Below are positions 43,262-52,785 of a DNA stretch of 64,000 nt, in pieces. Below the pieces are notes generated by a model. That model ran no database searches and was not told the origin of the DNA. It was given only the letters and a program-made list of their open reading frames with translations. The stretch lies in assembly GCF_000196115.1 (NCBI RefSeq), contig NC_005027.1:310001-374000 (forward strand). The letters are read 5' to 3'. The number at the start of each line of letters is the position of its first letter. The first letter of the stretch is position 1. This stretch comes from Rhodopirellula baltica SH 1 (GTDB lineage: Bacteria; Planctomycetota; Planctomycetia; Pirellulales; Pirellulaceae). Made by a program: the position numbers and the translations under genes.

Positions 43262-43711
43262 TCACAGCGTCAAAACCAAAACAAGTAGCGTCGCAAAAAT
43301 CGCGATTGGAACCCACACCAGAACCAACGAAATGATGCCATAGCCAAATAGCAGTTTGGAGGGGAAACTGATCGGCAGATTGTTCGCCCGGCGATACTCC
43401 ACACGGTCCTTCCACGCCAACAAGGCTCCCAACAATCCGCCCACGACCGAGGACAGGACCAGCAGCAGTCCAATGGCGATCGGGTCGAGATCATATTGCT
43501 TGTCCGCATTTCGAACCATGAATCTCCGAGTCATGCCCCCGACAACCACCGGGGTGACGACCGCCCCGATCAGGACCTTTTTCCAAACACCGGTTTCAAT
43601 CAAATCGGCCGCTTGGCCGTCAATGCCCATCCCGGCCGAATACGCCGTTGAAGCCGAGGTCGGAGACGAATTTGGATGCACAGCGGGTTGGTCGAATGGG
43701 TCGTGGCTCAT
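43262..43711 (-). CDS. Small membrane protein, unknown function
   Basis: 149 aa from ATG 43711, behind GGAGC. The N-terminus is hydrophilic; three hydrophobic stretches follow (VLIGAVVTPVVVGGM, IGLLLVLSSVVGGLLGALLA, IISLVLVWVPIAIFATLLVL). I do not recognise the family. It stands alone, 240 bases downstream of the zinc metallopeptidase gene on the same strand. Confidence 0.65.
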   Translation of the reverse strand: MSHDPFDQPAVHPNSSPTSASTAYSAGMGIDGQAADLIETGVWKKVLIGAVVTPVVVGGMTRRFMVRNADKQYDLDPIAIGLLLVLSSVVGGLLGALLAWKDRVEYRRANNLPISFPSKLLFGYGIISLVLVWVPIAIFATLLVLVLTL

Positions 43712-43829
43712 AAAAAAAGCTCCAAGGCAGCGGTCAGTTGTCGCCGGCAATTGTACGTATCGCCGCAGCCAATTTTGGCAAGACAGTCATGGAGCCCTGG
43801 TCTTGGAATTCATACTCGGACGTGATCGT

Positions 43830-43860
43830 CACACATGTTTTCCGTTGCAAAACACGTGTG
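43830..43860. other. Hairpin in an intergenic region
   Basis: A 12-bp stem with one mismatch (43830-43841 against 43849-43860) encloses a 7-base loop. It lies between the metallopeptidase gene stop (43953) and the small membrane protein start (43711), both on the minus strand. It could end transcription of the upstream pair or act as an operator; there is no clear T run. Confidence 0.45.
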
Positions 43861-43952
43861 TCAACGAATCAACGTCCGAGTTCTTCACTACTTTTTCATA
43901 GGACCTTCTAACGCGAGTGGATCAAAGCAGCCTGATCATTCGACGCGGTCCA

Positions 43953-44993
43953 TCAGTTCGCTACCGCGGTCTGCTCCGCTATCTCCGGAGCAACCTTACT
44001 TCGCAGATCATGGACATAGGCCAGCTTGTCTAGCACCGCAGGCGGTAAGCGTTCCGGCAACAAGGGAGCAAGCCCCAAGTCAAAGTTGTATTCGCTGACT
44101 TCAAGCACAATTTGCAGCACCGAATTCACCAATTCTCGATGATCAGCACTGGCGGATAGATCTAGATTGCGACCGGCCAATTCGTTCGAAGTTGTCGCGA
44201 TCGCCATGATGTCCAGATAAACATTTACCGTCTCAGCGAAGTCTTCCCAAGGGTGCATCGTCGCATAGGCACTGACGTGGTTGTCGGCCCAATTGGCCGG
44301 TGCTCCCACCTCGTAGTGCTTCTTCATCGCTTCTCCATAATCAACCGAATCGGGATCACCAAAGAGGGCGTGGTATTCGTCGGGCGCAACTCGACTGGCC
44401 CAAGCCCAATCGATGTAGTGACCAACCTCGTGCCTCATGTGCCCGATCAGCGTGCGTTGTGGCTCTCCGAGCTTCACTCGCAATCGTTCCCGATGCACAC
44501 TGTCAGCTTCGGCCAAGTTGATTGTGATCAAACCATTTTGGTGTCCCGTGATCACCTTCTTCGGCTTGCCCTTTTTGTCCACGGTGTTTTCCAAAAACTC
44601 AAACAAAAGTGGATGAGTCATCTGTGTATCCGCGACGTAGGGAGGCAATCCCAGATCTTCCAACTGCAACAGCAACCGCCGCTTTGCGGATTCCATTCTC
44701 GCCCAACGCTGAACACTTTCAGAATTGTCGAGTGGCGGAATCACATTGGTGAGCTGACACCAACGACAAAGAGCGTCAGGTTCGGCGTTGTAAGATTGGC
44801 AAACATCGTGTTCTTGGTTGACGCACGAAAAGACCTCGGTCTTGCACGTGTCACATTGGCTCGATTTTTCCTCTTTGGAAAAACTCGTGAGCGAGTTGCA
44901 AACGTTGCAGCGCCCGAGGGACGCGTCGCACGAGAGACAGCGGTGGTTGTTGAAGAAAATGCGATTGTCGCAACGACAAGTTCCAGTTTTCAT
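43953..44993 (-). CDS. Putative zinc-binding metallopeptidase with N-terminal zinc ribbons
   Basis: 346 aa from ATG 44993. The first ~80 residues carry many Cys pairs (CRCDNRIFF, CLSCDASLGRCNVC, CDTC, CRWC), consistent with zinc ribbons. The catalytic part has HEVGH at 188-192, a gluzincin HExxH site, with later acidic residues (DFAETVNVY) as possible third ligand. It fits the DUF2248/COG4307-type family. It is probably cytoplasmic (no signal peptide). The gene overlaps the AI-2E-transporter stop by four bases (44990-44993), so the two are translationally coupled. Substrate unknown. Confidence 0.8.
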   Translation of the reverse strand: MKTGTCRCDNRIFFNNHRCLSCDASLGRCNVCNSLTSFSKEEKSSQCDTCKTEVFSCVNQEHDVCQSYNAEPDALCRWCQLTNVIPPLDNSESVQRWARMESAKRRLLLQLEDLGLPPYVADTQMTHPLLFEFLENTVDKKGKPKKVITGHQNGLITINLAEADSVHRERLRVKLGEPQRTLIGHMRHEVGHYIDWAWASRVAPDEYHALFGDPDSVDYGEAMKKHYEVGAPANWADNHVSAYATMHPWEDFAETVNVYLDIMAIATTSNELAGRNLDLSASADHRELVNSVLQIVLEVSEYNFDLGLAPLLPERLPPAVLDKLAYVHDLRSKVAPEIAEQTAVAN

Positions 44994-46228
44994 TGACTGA
45001 CTGATTGTGTGATAGGAGTGTGTGAAGAGGGAATGTTTTCGTGTTGAACATGCTTCTTTGCCGAATCGGCGTTCGAAGCGGAAGCGTCATTCTCGGACGC
45101 TTCTTTGGGTTTCTCTGGCTCAGGAATCTCCGCGCCAAGAATCATCGCCAACGGCCGTAGATCTTCATAACCTTCGCAGGCCATTCGAGCGGCGATCAAA
45201 ATGGGGACGCTCAGGAAGACGCCCATGATCCCCCACATCCAGCCCCAAACGACGATCGACAAAAACACCAGGACCGGGCTCATGCTCATTGAACGTCCCA
45301 AGATGGCCGGCGTGATGAATTGTCCCTCAAGCGATGTCAGAGTCATGAAGGCGAGCGTCACAACAAAGGCGTAATAAGTGGGTTCGAAATTCAACAGCGC
45401 GACAAAGAAAATGATCAACGCGCCCGCGATGGCTCCGACAATCGGAATGAAGTTGAAAGCAAACGCCATGACTCCCCACATGATGGGCGACGGCATTCCC
45501 AGCATCCACATCACAACAGCAACACAAACACCGAGTCCCGCGTTGATGGCCGAGACCTGAGCGAGGTAACTGCCTAAACCTTCCTGCACGTTTTCAATCA
45601 CCTCGACCAATTTTCGACGGGAAGAAAAGTTAGGCAAAGAACGCATCACGCTCCGCAACAAGTCATCACCCGTGGCGAGCAGAAAGTACAACAATGCGAT
45701 GCAAATCGTCAGAAACGAAACCACATTGCCCGTCCCGCTCAGATAGGACCAACCGCTCGTCCAAGTCGGTTGCTTGATTTCGACGGGCACGGGCTTCTCA
45801 CTCGCGACTTCTCCCGCCGCGACGTCCTCCGTTTCAGCGAGCTCTTCTGTCGCTTGATCGACGTCCTTCAATCGATCGGTGATGAATGACAACTTCTGCT
45901 TCGCCACTGCCAAATGCTGAGGAGCCGCACCGATCGTTTCTTTGGCGGGTTCGAGAACCAAGTAAGTTCCCAAACCGAGTGTCAACAAGATCCCGGCAAT
46001 GATTCCGATCGCTCCGACCGGTGAGGGGACACCGATGCGTTTGGCATGGCGAACGATTGGCCGGAGAGTCAGGTAAAGAACGATGGCAGTTGCAACGGGA
46101 ATCACCAACGATCGAGCGTAATACAACGCGTACAACACCAGCATGACAGCGCAGATTCGCATGGAGATGAGTCCGGCGCGATGATCGATTGACGAATCGA
46201 TCTCATTGTCTTTAGCGGGTGTATTCAC
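44990..46228 (-). CDS. AI-2E-family transporter-like membrane protein
   Basis: 412 aa from GTG 46228. The protein has about eight hydrophobic segments, with the AI-2E (TqsA/PerM-type) layout: two N-terminal spans, a long hydrophilic loop (about 95-165), then spans including PSPIMWGVMAFAFNFIPIVG, a motif typical of the family, and GVFLSVPILIAA. Members export autoinducer-2, or in some cases ions; the substrate cannot be fixed from sequence. The C-terminus is acidic and cytoplasmic. It is coupled to the downstream metallopeptidase by an ATGA overlap. Confidence 0.88.
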   Translation of the reverse strand: MNTPAKDNEIDSSIDHRAGLISMRICAVMLVLYALYYARSLVIPVATAIVLYLTLRPIVRHAKRIGVPSPVGAIGIIAGILLTLGLGTYLVLEPAKETIGAAPQHLAVAKQKLSFITDRLKDVDQATEELAETEDVAAGEVASEKPVPVEIKQPTWTSGWSYLSGTGNVVSFLTICIALLYFLLATGDDLLRSVMRSLPNFSSRRKLVEVIENVQEGLGSYLAQVSAINAGLGVCVAVVMWMLGMPSPIMWGVMAFAFNFIPIVGAIAGALIIFFVALLNFEPTYYAFVVTLAFMTLTSLEGQFITPAILGRSMSMSPVLVFLSIVVWGWMWGIMGVFLSVPILIAARMACEGYEDLRPLAMILGAEIPEPEKPKEASENDASASNADSAKKHVQHENIPSSHTPITQSVSQ

Positions 46229-46465
46229 CGAAGGTCTGCATTTCCAAGGCGGATGTTATGAAACTTTCATCCATTGAAAAGCAAAGGCCGTACCGCGACG
46301 GGTTGGAAACCAAACAATCTGATGAATCAGCTGCCAAGTCACGTCAAAACACGAGCTTCGACCTACAGAAAAGGTCTCCGTTCCGCCCAAGTGGTCAATC
46401 GTCAACCAGAAACTGACGCAAATTCAATTGCAAGCACAACGAAGATTTAGCAACGATTACCGAAA

Positions 46466-47368
46466 TCAAGTGTTCCGATCGGTCACTCGGCGAGGGCGTT
46501 TTCGAAGTTTGATCTGCCCGTAAGCTTCACGAACGAGCGGTTGGCCGTGCTCCCGTTCAAGACGCCGAATCGTGAAGTGAGCTCGGGCAATGTCTTGGTA
46601 ATGATCAATGAAGTAACTGTTGATCAAAGCCCCGCCAACCGCACCAATGATTGGAATCGCTTGTGCCGCGACTTTTTCACTGACCACCACGCCAAAACGC
46701 TTCCCAATCTGCGTCACCAGACGAACCAAAGCCGGTGCCGCAGAATCCCTGATTCCGTGCTGGACGATGTACTGGGACGCATCCTTGATCTGCTTGGCCA
46801 TCGCCGCTCGCACTGCGAAGTAACCGATTTCGGTTTCGTCATCGATATCCGACGACTGACCGGGATCCAGTGCGAACACTTCCAAACACGCCAAACGTGA
46901 CTCGAGTTCGGACAAGTCCTCGCCTTCGCTACGAGCGATGTCGGCAACGCTACGCAGGATCAACACCGTTGAAACCGGCAATTCGGCAGCAACGGTCGCT
47001 CCGCCCAAAGCACCGCCGGCGGCACCGCTGAGCCCCGCCAACAACTTGTGCGTCAGCAACTTCGGCTTCCCGCGTGCGGCTCCAGTTGCGGAATCTTTGT
47101 CGTCACCTAGCGTCCGCAATGCAACATCCAGAGCGACATGCAACGACTTTTCAATTGCTTGATGGATCGCCGACTCGACACTGTCCGGCAACATCTTCAA
47201 CGACGCTGTCACCGGCGTCCCAATCATCTCGGTCAGACGATCTGCGATGCCATGGTGTTCCAAAACCTTCTTAGCTTGACGAAGCTCTTCCAACGTTTCC
47301 TCAGGAAGGCTTCCAGTGATCAAGTTGTCGCTCAAGGTTGATTCCAGTTGGAGGGAGATGGTGGACAC
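46466..47368 (-). CDS. EcsC-family protein
   Basis: 300 aa from GTG 47368. The core contains the glycine-rich EcsC segment (LLAGLSGAAGGALGGATVAA), followed by LPVSTVLILRSVADIARSEG and ESRLACLEVFAL, then VAAQAIPIIGAVGGALINSY. EcsC is a poorly understood protein named after a Bacillus ABC-transporter operon. No signal peptide; the hydrophobic segments could dock to the membrane. It stands alone, divergent from the small gene at 47675. Confidence 0.85.
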   Translation of the reverse strand: MSTISLQLESTLSDNLITGSLPEETLEELRQAKKVLEHHGIADRLTEMIGTPVTASLKMLPDSVESAIHQAIEKSLHVALDVALRTLGDDKDSATGAARGKPKLLTHKLLAGLSGAAGGALGGATVAAELPVSTVLILRSVADIARSEGEDLSELESRLACLEVFALDPGQSSDIDDETEIGYFAVRAAMAKQIKDASQYIVQHGIRDSAAPALVRLVTQIGKRFGVVVSEKVAAQAIPIIGAVGGALINSYFIDHYQDIARAHFTIRRLEREHGQPLVREAYGQIKLRKRPRRVTDRNT

Positions 47369-47674
47369 TCAAATTCGAGCGTCCTCAGTCGCTTGAAGCC
47401 GCCGCAGTATGACAATGAAAACGGCAACGTGCCCGAGCAGGGTTGCCGCCATGCCATCATTGAAAGCGACGAACTGCGAGCACGCCAGCCACCTTGCAAA
47501 CCTCGCGCCCGTCGAACGTTGGCACGATGGTTGCGTCCGTATTGGCTTCGTTAGCTTTGCGTGGTCTCGCATGTCGACGCACGAGCGTTGCTTTCCTGCA
47601 GAGAACACGCAGTCAGATTCGAAGTGATGGAATCATTTCCATCGACAGCCCCAATCATTTCCTGAGGAGAAACC
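47369..47674. other. Divergent intergenic region with sigma-54-like promoter
   Basis: 306 bases between the EcsC gene (-) and the small gene (+). Apart from the promoter-like site at 47520-47534 and the GAGGAG ribosome-binding site just before 47675, nothing was recognised. Confidence 0.5.
47520..47534 (+). promoter_or_regulatory. Sigma-54 (-24/-12) type promoter
   Basis: TGGCACG-ATGG-TTGC reproduces the RpoN consensus TGGCACG-N4-TTGC in full, with the GG (47521-47522) and GC (47533-47534) ten bases apart. A transcript would start near 47546 and reach the small gene at 47675 after a leader of about 130 bases. No RpoN-dependent activator gene was recognised next to it. Confidence 0.5.
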
Positions 47675-47956
47675 ATGGCCAATACAACAACCGACCACGA
47701 AACCATTCGCAATTGGGTCCACGAACGCGGCGGAGTGCCTGCCACAGTCGAATCGACCGCCGACTCCGACGAGGGCATCGGCATTCTGCGAATTGATTTT
47801 CCTCACGGAGGTCGCAACGACACCTTATCGACGATCAGTTGGGACAATTTCTTCAACAAGTTTGAAGAATCGAACCTCGCGTTTTTGCATGAAGACAAGA
47901 CTGCCGGGGGCGAGCTCAGTCGGTTCTGCAAGTTCATCGATCGCGAACAAGAGTGA
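47675..47956 (+). CDS. Small conserved hypothetical protein
   Basis: 93 aa from ATG 47675, directly behind GAGGAG. The sequence (TDHETIRNWVHERGGVPATV, ILRIDFPHGG, ISWDNFFNKFEESNLAFL) matches a small family often mislabelled 1,4-alpha-glucan branching enzyme; it is far too short for that enzyme and has none of its motifs. It is soluble and acidic, function unknown. The likely sigma-54 promoter suggests regulated expression, for example under stress or nutrient change (inference). Confidence 0.75.
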   Translation: MANTTTDHETIRNWVHERGGVPATVESTADSDEGIGILRIDFPHGGRNDTLSTISWDNFFNKFEESNLAFLHEDKTAGGELSRFCKFIDREQE

Positions 47957-48031
47957 CGTCATCCAACTCGCTTCTCTGGACGCACGCGTAAAGTGTCCTT
48001 CCACCGACCGGCATTCAACCACATTCGTTTC

Positions 48032-48883
48032 ATGGCCATTGCAATCGACGAATCAGCACTCAACACTCCCAACGGACGTCAACTGCACTGTCGCCGTGCC
48101 GGGCCATCATCCGCTGAGCTTACCTTCGTGGTCGTTCACGGATTGGGTGAGCACTCCGGGTGCTACGATGACTTCGTCGATCGCATGCAGGCACTGGATC
48201 GTGGTGTGGTCATTTATGATCAGCATGGGCACGGTCAAAGTCCCGGTGCCCGCGGCGACGCTCCCAGCTTTGACACATTGGTCGACGATATCGCAGTCGC
48301 CCTCGAATTCGCCGCGAAGCAATTCCCACGAGCGGAACTCGTGTTGCTGGGACATAGCATGGGCGGAAACCTGGTGTTGAATCACCTGCTTGGCCGCGAT
48401 CATGAATATGTGAAGCGAGCCATCGTTACCAATCCGATGATCCTGCCGCCGAATCCTCCCACGCGTCCGCAAGCCTTCGCGGCGTGGTTGACTGGCAAAC
48501 TCATCCCACACATTCGCGTTTCCGCGTCAATCGAACCAACGCAATTGACGCAGGACACCGAGGCACTGCGTGAACTCGCGGAGGACGATTTGATGCACGA
48601 AAAGCTGTCGATTGGAATTGGCAGTCAGCTGGTCAACCATGGCATTTGGTTGACCGACCATGCGAAAGAGCTGAATGTCAAACTGCTGGTGCTGACCGGT
48701 GAGGAAGACGAGCTTTGCGATTCGGAAACTACGGACGAATTCGTTGCCAGCGCCGGCCGACGATGCCATCGTGTCTCCTTTGACGGCCTGCGTCATTCAT
48801 TGCTGATCGAGGACGAACGCGAACAGGTTTACGACGCAATCGAAACCTGGTTGCTCGACACTGCCTCGCTCAGCATTGAATAG
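48032..48883 (+). CDS. Alpha/beta hydrolase, monoacylglycerol-lipase-like
   Basis: 283 aa from ATG 48032; GTG 47993 is also in frame. Serine aminopeptidase S33/lysophospholipase plan: oxyanion segment VVVHGLGEHSG, VIYDQHGHGQSPG, nucleophile GHSMGG with Ser109, acid in LTGEEDELCD and His in FDGLRHSLL. No signal peptide, so cytoplasmic. Such enzymes hydrolyse monoacylglycerols or similar esters. It is 75 bases downstream of the small gene and may share its sigma-54 transcript. Confidence 0.87.
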   Translation: MAIAIDESALNTPNGRQLHCRRAGPSSAELTFVVVHGLGEHSGCYDDFVDRMQALDRGVVIYDQHGHGQSPGARGDAPSFDTLVDDIAVALEFAAKQFPRAELVLLGHSMGGNLVLNHLLGRDHEYVKRAIVTNPMILPPNPPTRPQAFAAWLTGKLIPHIRVSASIEPTQLTQDTEALRELAEDDLMHEKLSIGIGSQLVNHGIWLTDHAKELNVKLLVLTGEEDELCDSETTDEFVASAGRRCHRVSFDGLRHSLLIEDEREQVYDAIETWLLDTASLSIE

Positions 48884-48904
48884 ATCGCAATGCCGACTTC
48901 ACTT

Positions 48905-49252
48905 CTACTTTTTCTTAAGCAGCTTCCACAGCGATCGTCCGCTTTCGCGATCCAATCGCACCAATTCGTGTCGCCGGATGTCAAAGCAAGTGACCGGACC
49001 ACGTGGGCGTTTGGCATAGACAAACGGCAAGCAAATCACGGTGACCTTGTATGGGGTCCCGGTGGCTGTTGAAAGGAAGCGAGCCCGTACGGGTTCGTCC
49101 GGTGGCAACGAGACGTCCGAGCAGTTCCAAAGAAAGGTTGGGACTTCAAAGATCTCGCTTAGAACGGTGACGAAGTCACCCTTTTGGATGTCTTCCCCCG
49201 CGATTCGTGCAGCGACCTTGGTCGCCGACTGGGTTTCGGATGTGATTCTCAT
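48905..49252 (-). CDS. Hypothetical protein
   Basis: 115 aa from ATG 49252, preferred because the upstream extension (from 49315) is Cys-rich and unlike the rest. The middle (GEDIQKGDFVTVLSEIFEVP) looks like a short beta-barrel, and the end is basic (SLWKLLKKK). The family is not recognised. It is convergent with the hydrolase gene by 21 bases. Confidence 0.55.
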   Translation of the reverse strand: MRITSETQSATKVAARIAGEDIQKGDFVTVLSEIFEVPTFLWNCSDVSLPPDEPVRARFLSTATGTPYKVTVICLPFVYAKRPRGPVTCFDIRRHELVRLDRESGRSLWKLLKKK

Positions 49253-49527
49253 TGTTTCGCATTGTGTGAACAGTTGTTTGGGACAAATCGTTCTTGTCAG
49301 GCAAACGAGTGGCAATCACTCGCCACCTGACTTCGTTGCAAAACAGAATGGTAAAACTCGCATCATTTCAACTTTCGCGAAAGACATATCATCGGCATCG
49401 GGAGACGGCTCCGAATCGCATCGGATTCCTTGCCCCCATGGACCGAACTCACGACACCAAGGTTCGCGAAAGAATTTTGAATGCCGACACATCGAACGCG
49501 TCGACATCAACACCTACATTCGCGTCT

Positions 49528-49725
49528 CTAGATCTCGACTTCCGCCGCGTCGACCGGCAATTTCCGGCTCATCCAAATCGGTGTGAAGACGAACCATCCG
49601 ATCGTGCCAAACAACGCGATGGATTTGACCATCGGAAGGTCGATTGCTCCCGCAAAATACAACGAACACGGAACGACAATCAAGCAAAGCGTGATCAGCG
49701 ACATCATCTTGGCGAAGTTCTTCAT
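49528..49725 (-). CDS. Small two-span membrane protein linked to the permease gene
   Basis: 65 aa from ATG 49725. Two hydrophobic segments (MMSLITLCLIVVPCSLYFAG and IALFGTIGWFVFTPIWM) suggest a hairpin in the inner membrane. It lies 67 bases downstream of the NCS1-like permease on the same strand, a position typical of small accessory subunits, so a role with that transporter is plausible. No family is recognised. Confidence 0.55.
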   Translation of the reverse strand: MKNFAKMMSLITLCLIVVPCSLYFAGAIDLPMVKSIALFGTIGWFVFTPIWMSRKLPVDAAEVEI

Positions 49726-49792
49726 GGCGACAGCGAGGGAATGTTGTAAAAGTGCAGAGATGGATGGAATCGAATGCAAACGTCAACAACCA

Positions 49793-51217
49793 TCAGGTGA
49801 TCGTTTCTTCAGCGGGTGAACGCTGAATCATTTTGCTGACGAGCAGGTAAAGGACTCCGCAAATGAACCAACATGGGATCACCGCATAGGCCGCAAAAAA
49901 ACCTTTGGCCAGAATGAAGTACAAAGCCACCGCCACCGGGAGCACCCAAGCGATCAAGACGGCGGCATTGATGCGGGCTCCGGTGACTGCAGCGTATTCG
50001 GCACGCAGACCAAACTTTTGAATCAGGTAGAAGTCGACGACGATCACGGCTCCCATCGTTCCTAGGACCGTTCCGTAGGTGCCCACAAAATCGAGCAGTT
50101 GAGCCGACAGGTTTGGGAATGCTCCGGCGATGGTTGCAACGACACCGGCAACCAGCGTCATCGCGGTTCGTGAACTTCGGGGGAACATGCCTTGGAAGGC
50201 GAGCCCCGCACGATAGATCGTTGGGTTCGCGGTCGTCCAACCAGCGATCACCACGCAAATGATCCCTGTCCATCCGATCGCTTGATAGGCCAGCAGCCCC
50301 GGATTCGCTGTGACTTTGCCGTCTTCACCGACCACCAAAGCCGGTTGCAACTTGATGAGCGCCGCGAGCAACAGAGCCGCCGCGATCCACGCCATGTAGT
50401 GACCGAGAAACATCCCAATCGCAGGCGCCCATCCCGCCGACTTGCTTTTTGCAAAGCGGAAGATGGTCAGGTCAGCCATCCCGAAATGCATCGCTCCATT
50501 GCATAACCAAGCGAAGACCACGATCTGCCAGAAACCAAACGTCCCCGGTCCATTCTTTTCCTGAACAAACGTGATCGCATCGGACCAGAACTTGCCTTCG
50601 GACAATGCGGATGCGTTGGTGGCCCCCATTTGCGTCAGCGAAACGATTCCGCAGCATGCGAAGACGGCGATCATCCACGGAGCCGCAATGTTCGCGAATC
50701 TTGCCACTCGTTCATAGCCGCCGGCCGCGACAGCGGTGATCACCGCTCCGACAATGACAACCAACAATGTGAACGATGGGTTGCTCAGACCAAAGAAGCT
50801 CTCCGGAACATCGAAGCTGATGTCGAAGGGCACTCCCACGGCCGACGCAGAGACCGTGACCATCGCCCCGGCGAGAAAGCAGAAGAGCAGTCCGTTGACC
50901 AAGTTGTAGAACTTGACCAGCGAACCGCCGGCGATGCGTTCAAGCTGATAGTAAAGCGTCATTCGCTTCGCCATCGCGATCGGGACGACGAGGAATCGCC
51001 AAGTCAAAACGGCCAGCAAGTTGCCGAGCAACAGCCCCAGCAACAAATCTGACAGGCTGGCCCCCGCAGCGAGGAACAACGGCCCAATCATGAACTCGGT
51101 GCCCGCCGCATGCTCACCGGCGTACATTCCCCAGAACTTTCCGTTTCCCATTTGTGCGGATTCGGGAACGGGTTCGCGTTCAAATTCGCCGCCCGCGTCT
51201 GAATTTTCTTCGCTCAT
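49793..51217 (-). CDS. NCS1-like permease, candidate rhamnose transporter
   Basis: 474 aa from ATG 51217 behind GAGAGAA (TTG 51220 also opens the frame). About twelve hydrophobic segments are visible. GKFWGMYAGEHAAGTEFMIG near the start and GFWQIVVFAWLCNGAMHFGM in the middle resemble purine/cytosine permeases of the NCS1 class, though divergently. The gene lies 84 bases downstream of rhaA on the same strand. From position I infer uptake of L-rhamnose or a related deoxysugar rather than a nucleobase; this cannot be shown from sequence. A 65-aa membrane protein follows. Confidence 0.75.
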   Translation of the reverse strand: MSEENSDAGGEFEREPVPESAQMGNGKFWGMYAGEHAAGTEFMIGPLFLAAGASLSDLLLGLLLGNLLAVLTWRFLVVPIAMAKRMTLYYQLERIAGGSLVKFYNLVNGLLFCFLAGAMVTVSASAVGVPFDISFDVPESFFGLSNPSFTLLVVIVGAVITAVAAGGYERVARFANIAAPWMIAVFACCGIVSLTQMGATNASALSEGKFWSDAITFVQEKNGPGTFGFWQIVVFAWLCNGAMHFGMADLTIFRFAKSKSAGWAPAIGMFLGHYMAWIAAALLLAALIKLQPALVVGEDGKVTANPGLLAYQAIGWTGIICVVIAGWTTANPTIYRAGLAFQGMFPRSSRTAMTLVAGVVATIAGAFPNLSAQLLDFVGTYGTVLGTMGAVIVVDFYLIQKFGLRAEYAAVTGARINAAVLIAWVLPVAVALYFILAKGFFAAYAVIPCWFICGVLYLLVSKMIQRSPAEETIT

Positions 51218-51304
51218 CAATTCTCTCGAGTGCTAAAGATCGGTCGATTCACCGTCGTCTTTTGTTGGTCCGCCACGACCGTGACTTTGTCGGCACGGCT
51301 TCGA

Positions 51305-52588
51305 TCAAACCAAAGCAGAACTGTCACTTCGCTGGGACAAGACTTGGCTCTCGTATTGCCGCACGTTCTCCAACCAATCCGATCCCGCAGGCACGTCGAC
51401 CGATTGGCAATAGTGATTCCAAACGGCACCGAGCGGGAGCGTTTTCTGCTCTTCGAGCAACGCGAGTCGACCGGTCAGGTCTCCTTCCAGTTCCATCTTT
51501 CGAAGCTGCTCGGTTGGTTCCAACAAAGCCGCCAAGACCGCTTTCAATGCGTTGCGAGTTCCAATCGCCCAAGCCGCCACGCGATTGATGCTGGCGTCGA
51601 AAAAGTCCAACCCAATGTGCACGCGTCCCAAGTAGTCACCACGAACAACTTCTTGCATGATCGATTGCAGTTCATCGCTGTACGTGACCACGTGGTCGCT
51701 GTCCCAACGCACACCGCGACTGACGTGCAACAACAACTCGGGAACGTACATCATCACCGCCGAGATTTTGTCTGAGATCGTTTCGGTTGGATGGAAATGC
51801 CCCGCGTCCAGACACAGGACTTTGTAGCGAGACATCGCGTAGCCCATGTAGAACTCGTGTGAACCAACCACGTAGCTTTCGCTGCCGATGCCAAACAGTT
51901 TGCATTCGACGGCATCGAGAGTTTGCTCGGCGGGATATTCGGTTGCGAAAATGGAGTCGAGCGAATCCGCCAATCTTTCCCGCGGTGCCTTCCGATCGGC
52001 GGGCACGTCCTTGTATCCGTCCGGCACCCAAAAGTTGTTGATGCAGGGATTGCTTTGAGCGGCGCCCATCGCGGCCGCGATCTTTCGGCAGGCGATACCG
52101 TGATCGATCCAGAATTGACGAATCCCTGAATCGGCGTGAGCCAGCGTGAAGCCATCCGCCGCGTTTGGATGCGAGAAGTAGCTTGGGTTGAAGTCCAAGC
52201 GGACCTTTTGATCGCGTGCCCAATCGATCCAGCCTTGAAAGTGTTCGACCTCGATCTCGTCTCGATCAACTCGGCCTTTGAACTCGCCATAAAGAGCATG
52301 CAGGTTGAGCCGGTGGTTGCCTGGGATCAGCGAATAAGCCAATTCCAAATCGCTCTGCAACTCGTCGATCGTACGAGCCCGACCGGGGTAATTCCCGGTC
52401 ACGGCCAACCCGTTTCCGAGTGCTCCGTCGTCGCCTTCGAAGCCCTTCACGTCATCGCCTTGCCAGCAATGAACCGAGATCTCGACGTCTCGCATCCGCT
52501 GCAAAGCCGAGTCGACATCGACTCCAATCGCCTGGTATTCCTCTCGGGCCAACTCAAAAGCCTTCTCGATATTGCCAGCTCGATTCAT
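51305..52588 (-). CDS. rhaA: L-rhamnose isomerase
   Basis: 427 aa from ATG 52588, close to the 419 aa of E. coli RhaA. The sequence follows the family end to end: [89 protein letters not shown] (metal site), VRWDSDHVV and [20 protein letters not shown]. The enzyme converts L-rhamnose to L-rhamnulose with divalent metals in the cytoplasm, the first step of rhamnose breakdown. The gene is divergent from an AraC-type regulator and followed by a permease. Rhamnulokinase is absent from the window. Confidence 0.95.
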   Translation of the reverse strand: MNRAGNIEKAFELAREEYQAIGVDVDSALQRMRDVEISVHCWQGDDVKGFEGDDGALGNGLAVTGNYPGRARTIDELQSDLELAYSLIPGNHRLNLHALYGEFKGRVDRDEIEVEHFQGWIDWARDQKVRLDFNPSYFSHPNAADGFTLAHADSGIRQFWIDHGIACRKIAAAMGAAQSNPCINNFWVPDGYKDVPADRKAPRERLADSLDSIFATEYPAEQTLDAVECKLFGIGSESYVVGSHEFYMGYAMSRYKVLCLDAGHFHPTETISDKISAVMMYVPELLLHVSRGVRWDSDHVVTYSDELQSIMQEVVRGDYLGRVHIGLDFFDASINRVAAWAIGTRNALKAVLAALLEPTEQLRKMELEGDLTGRLALLEEQKTLPLGAVWNHYCQSVDVPAGSDWLENVRQYESQVLSQRSDSSALV

Positions 52589-52685
52589 GATCTCAATGCC
52601 TGATCTAAGGGCGGTGCGTGTGTCTGTCCGGCCATCTGGTGTGGCCCATCTTTCCGTAGCCTACCCGGCGGAGCAACGCCAAACC

Positions 52686-52713
52686 TTGACATTCTTGCCG
52701 GTAACAAGACAAT
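52686..52713 (+). promoter_or_regulatory. Possible sigma-70 promoter with dyad for the AraC-type gene
   Basis: TTGACA at 52686-52691 matches the -35 consensus exactly; GACAAT at 52708-52713, 16 bases on, matches 4 of 6 of the -10. Between them TCTTG (52693-52697) and CAAGA (52705-52709) form a dyad that could be an operator. The site is 72 bases before the regulator start. Confidence 0.35.
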
Positions 52714-52785
52714 CGTGCCACCTGGAATTGCTTTTTTAGCACAACCAATTCGAGCCAAAACTCCAGTCCAAACTGCCCCGGAGAC

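Noticed and set aside
47675..47956. 1,4-alpha-glucan branching enzyme
   Set aside because: A 93-aa protein with none of the GH13 motifs; the label is a known misannotation of the family.
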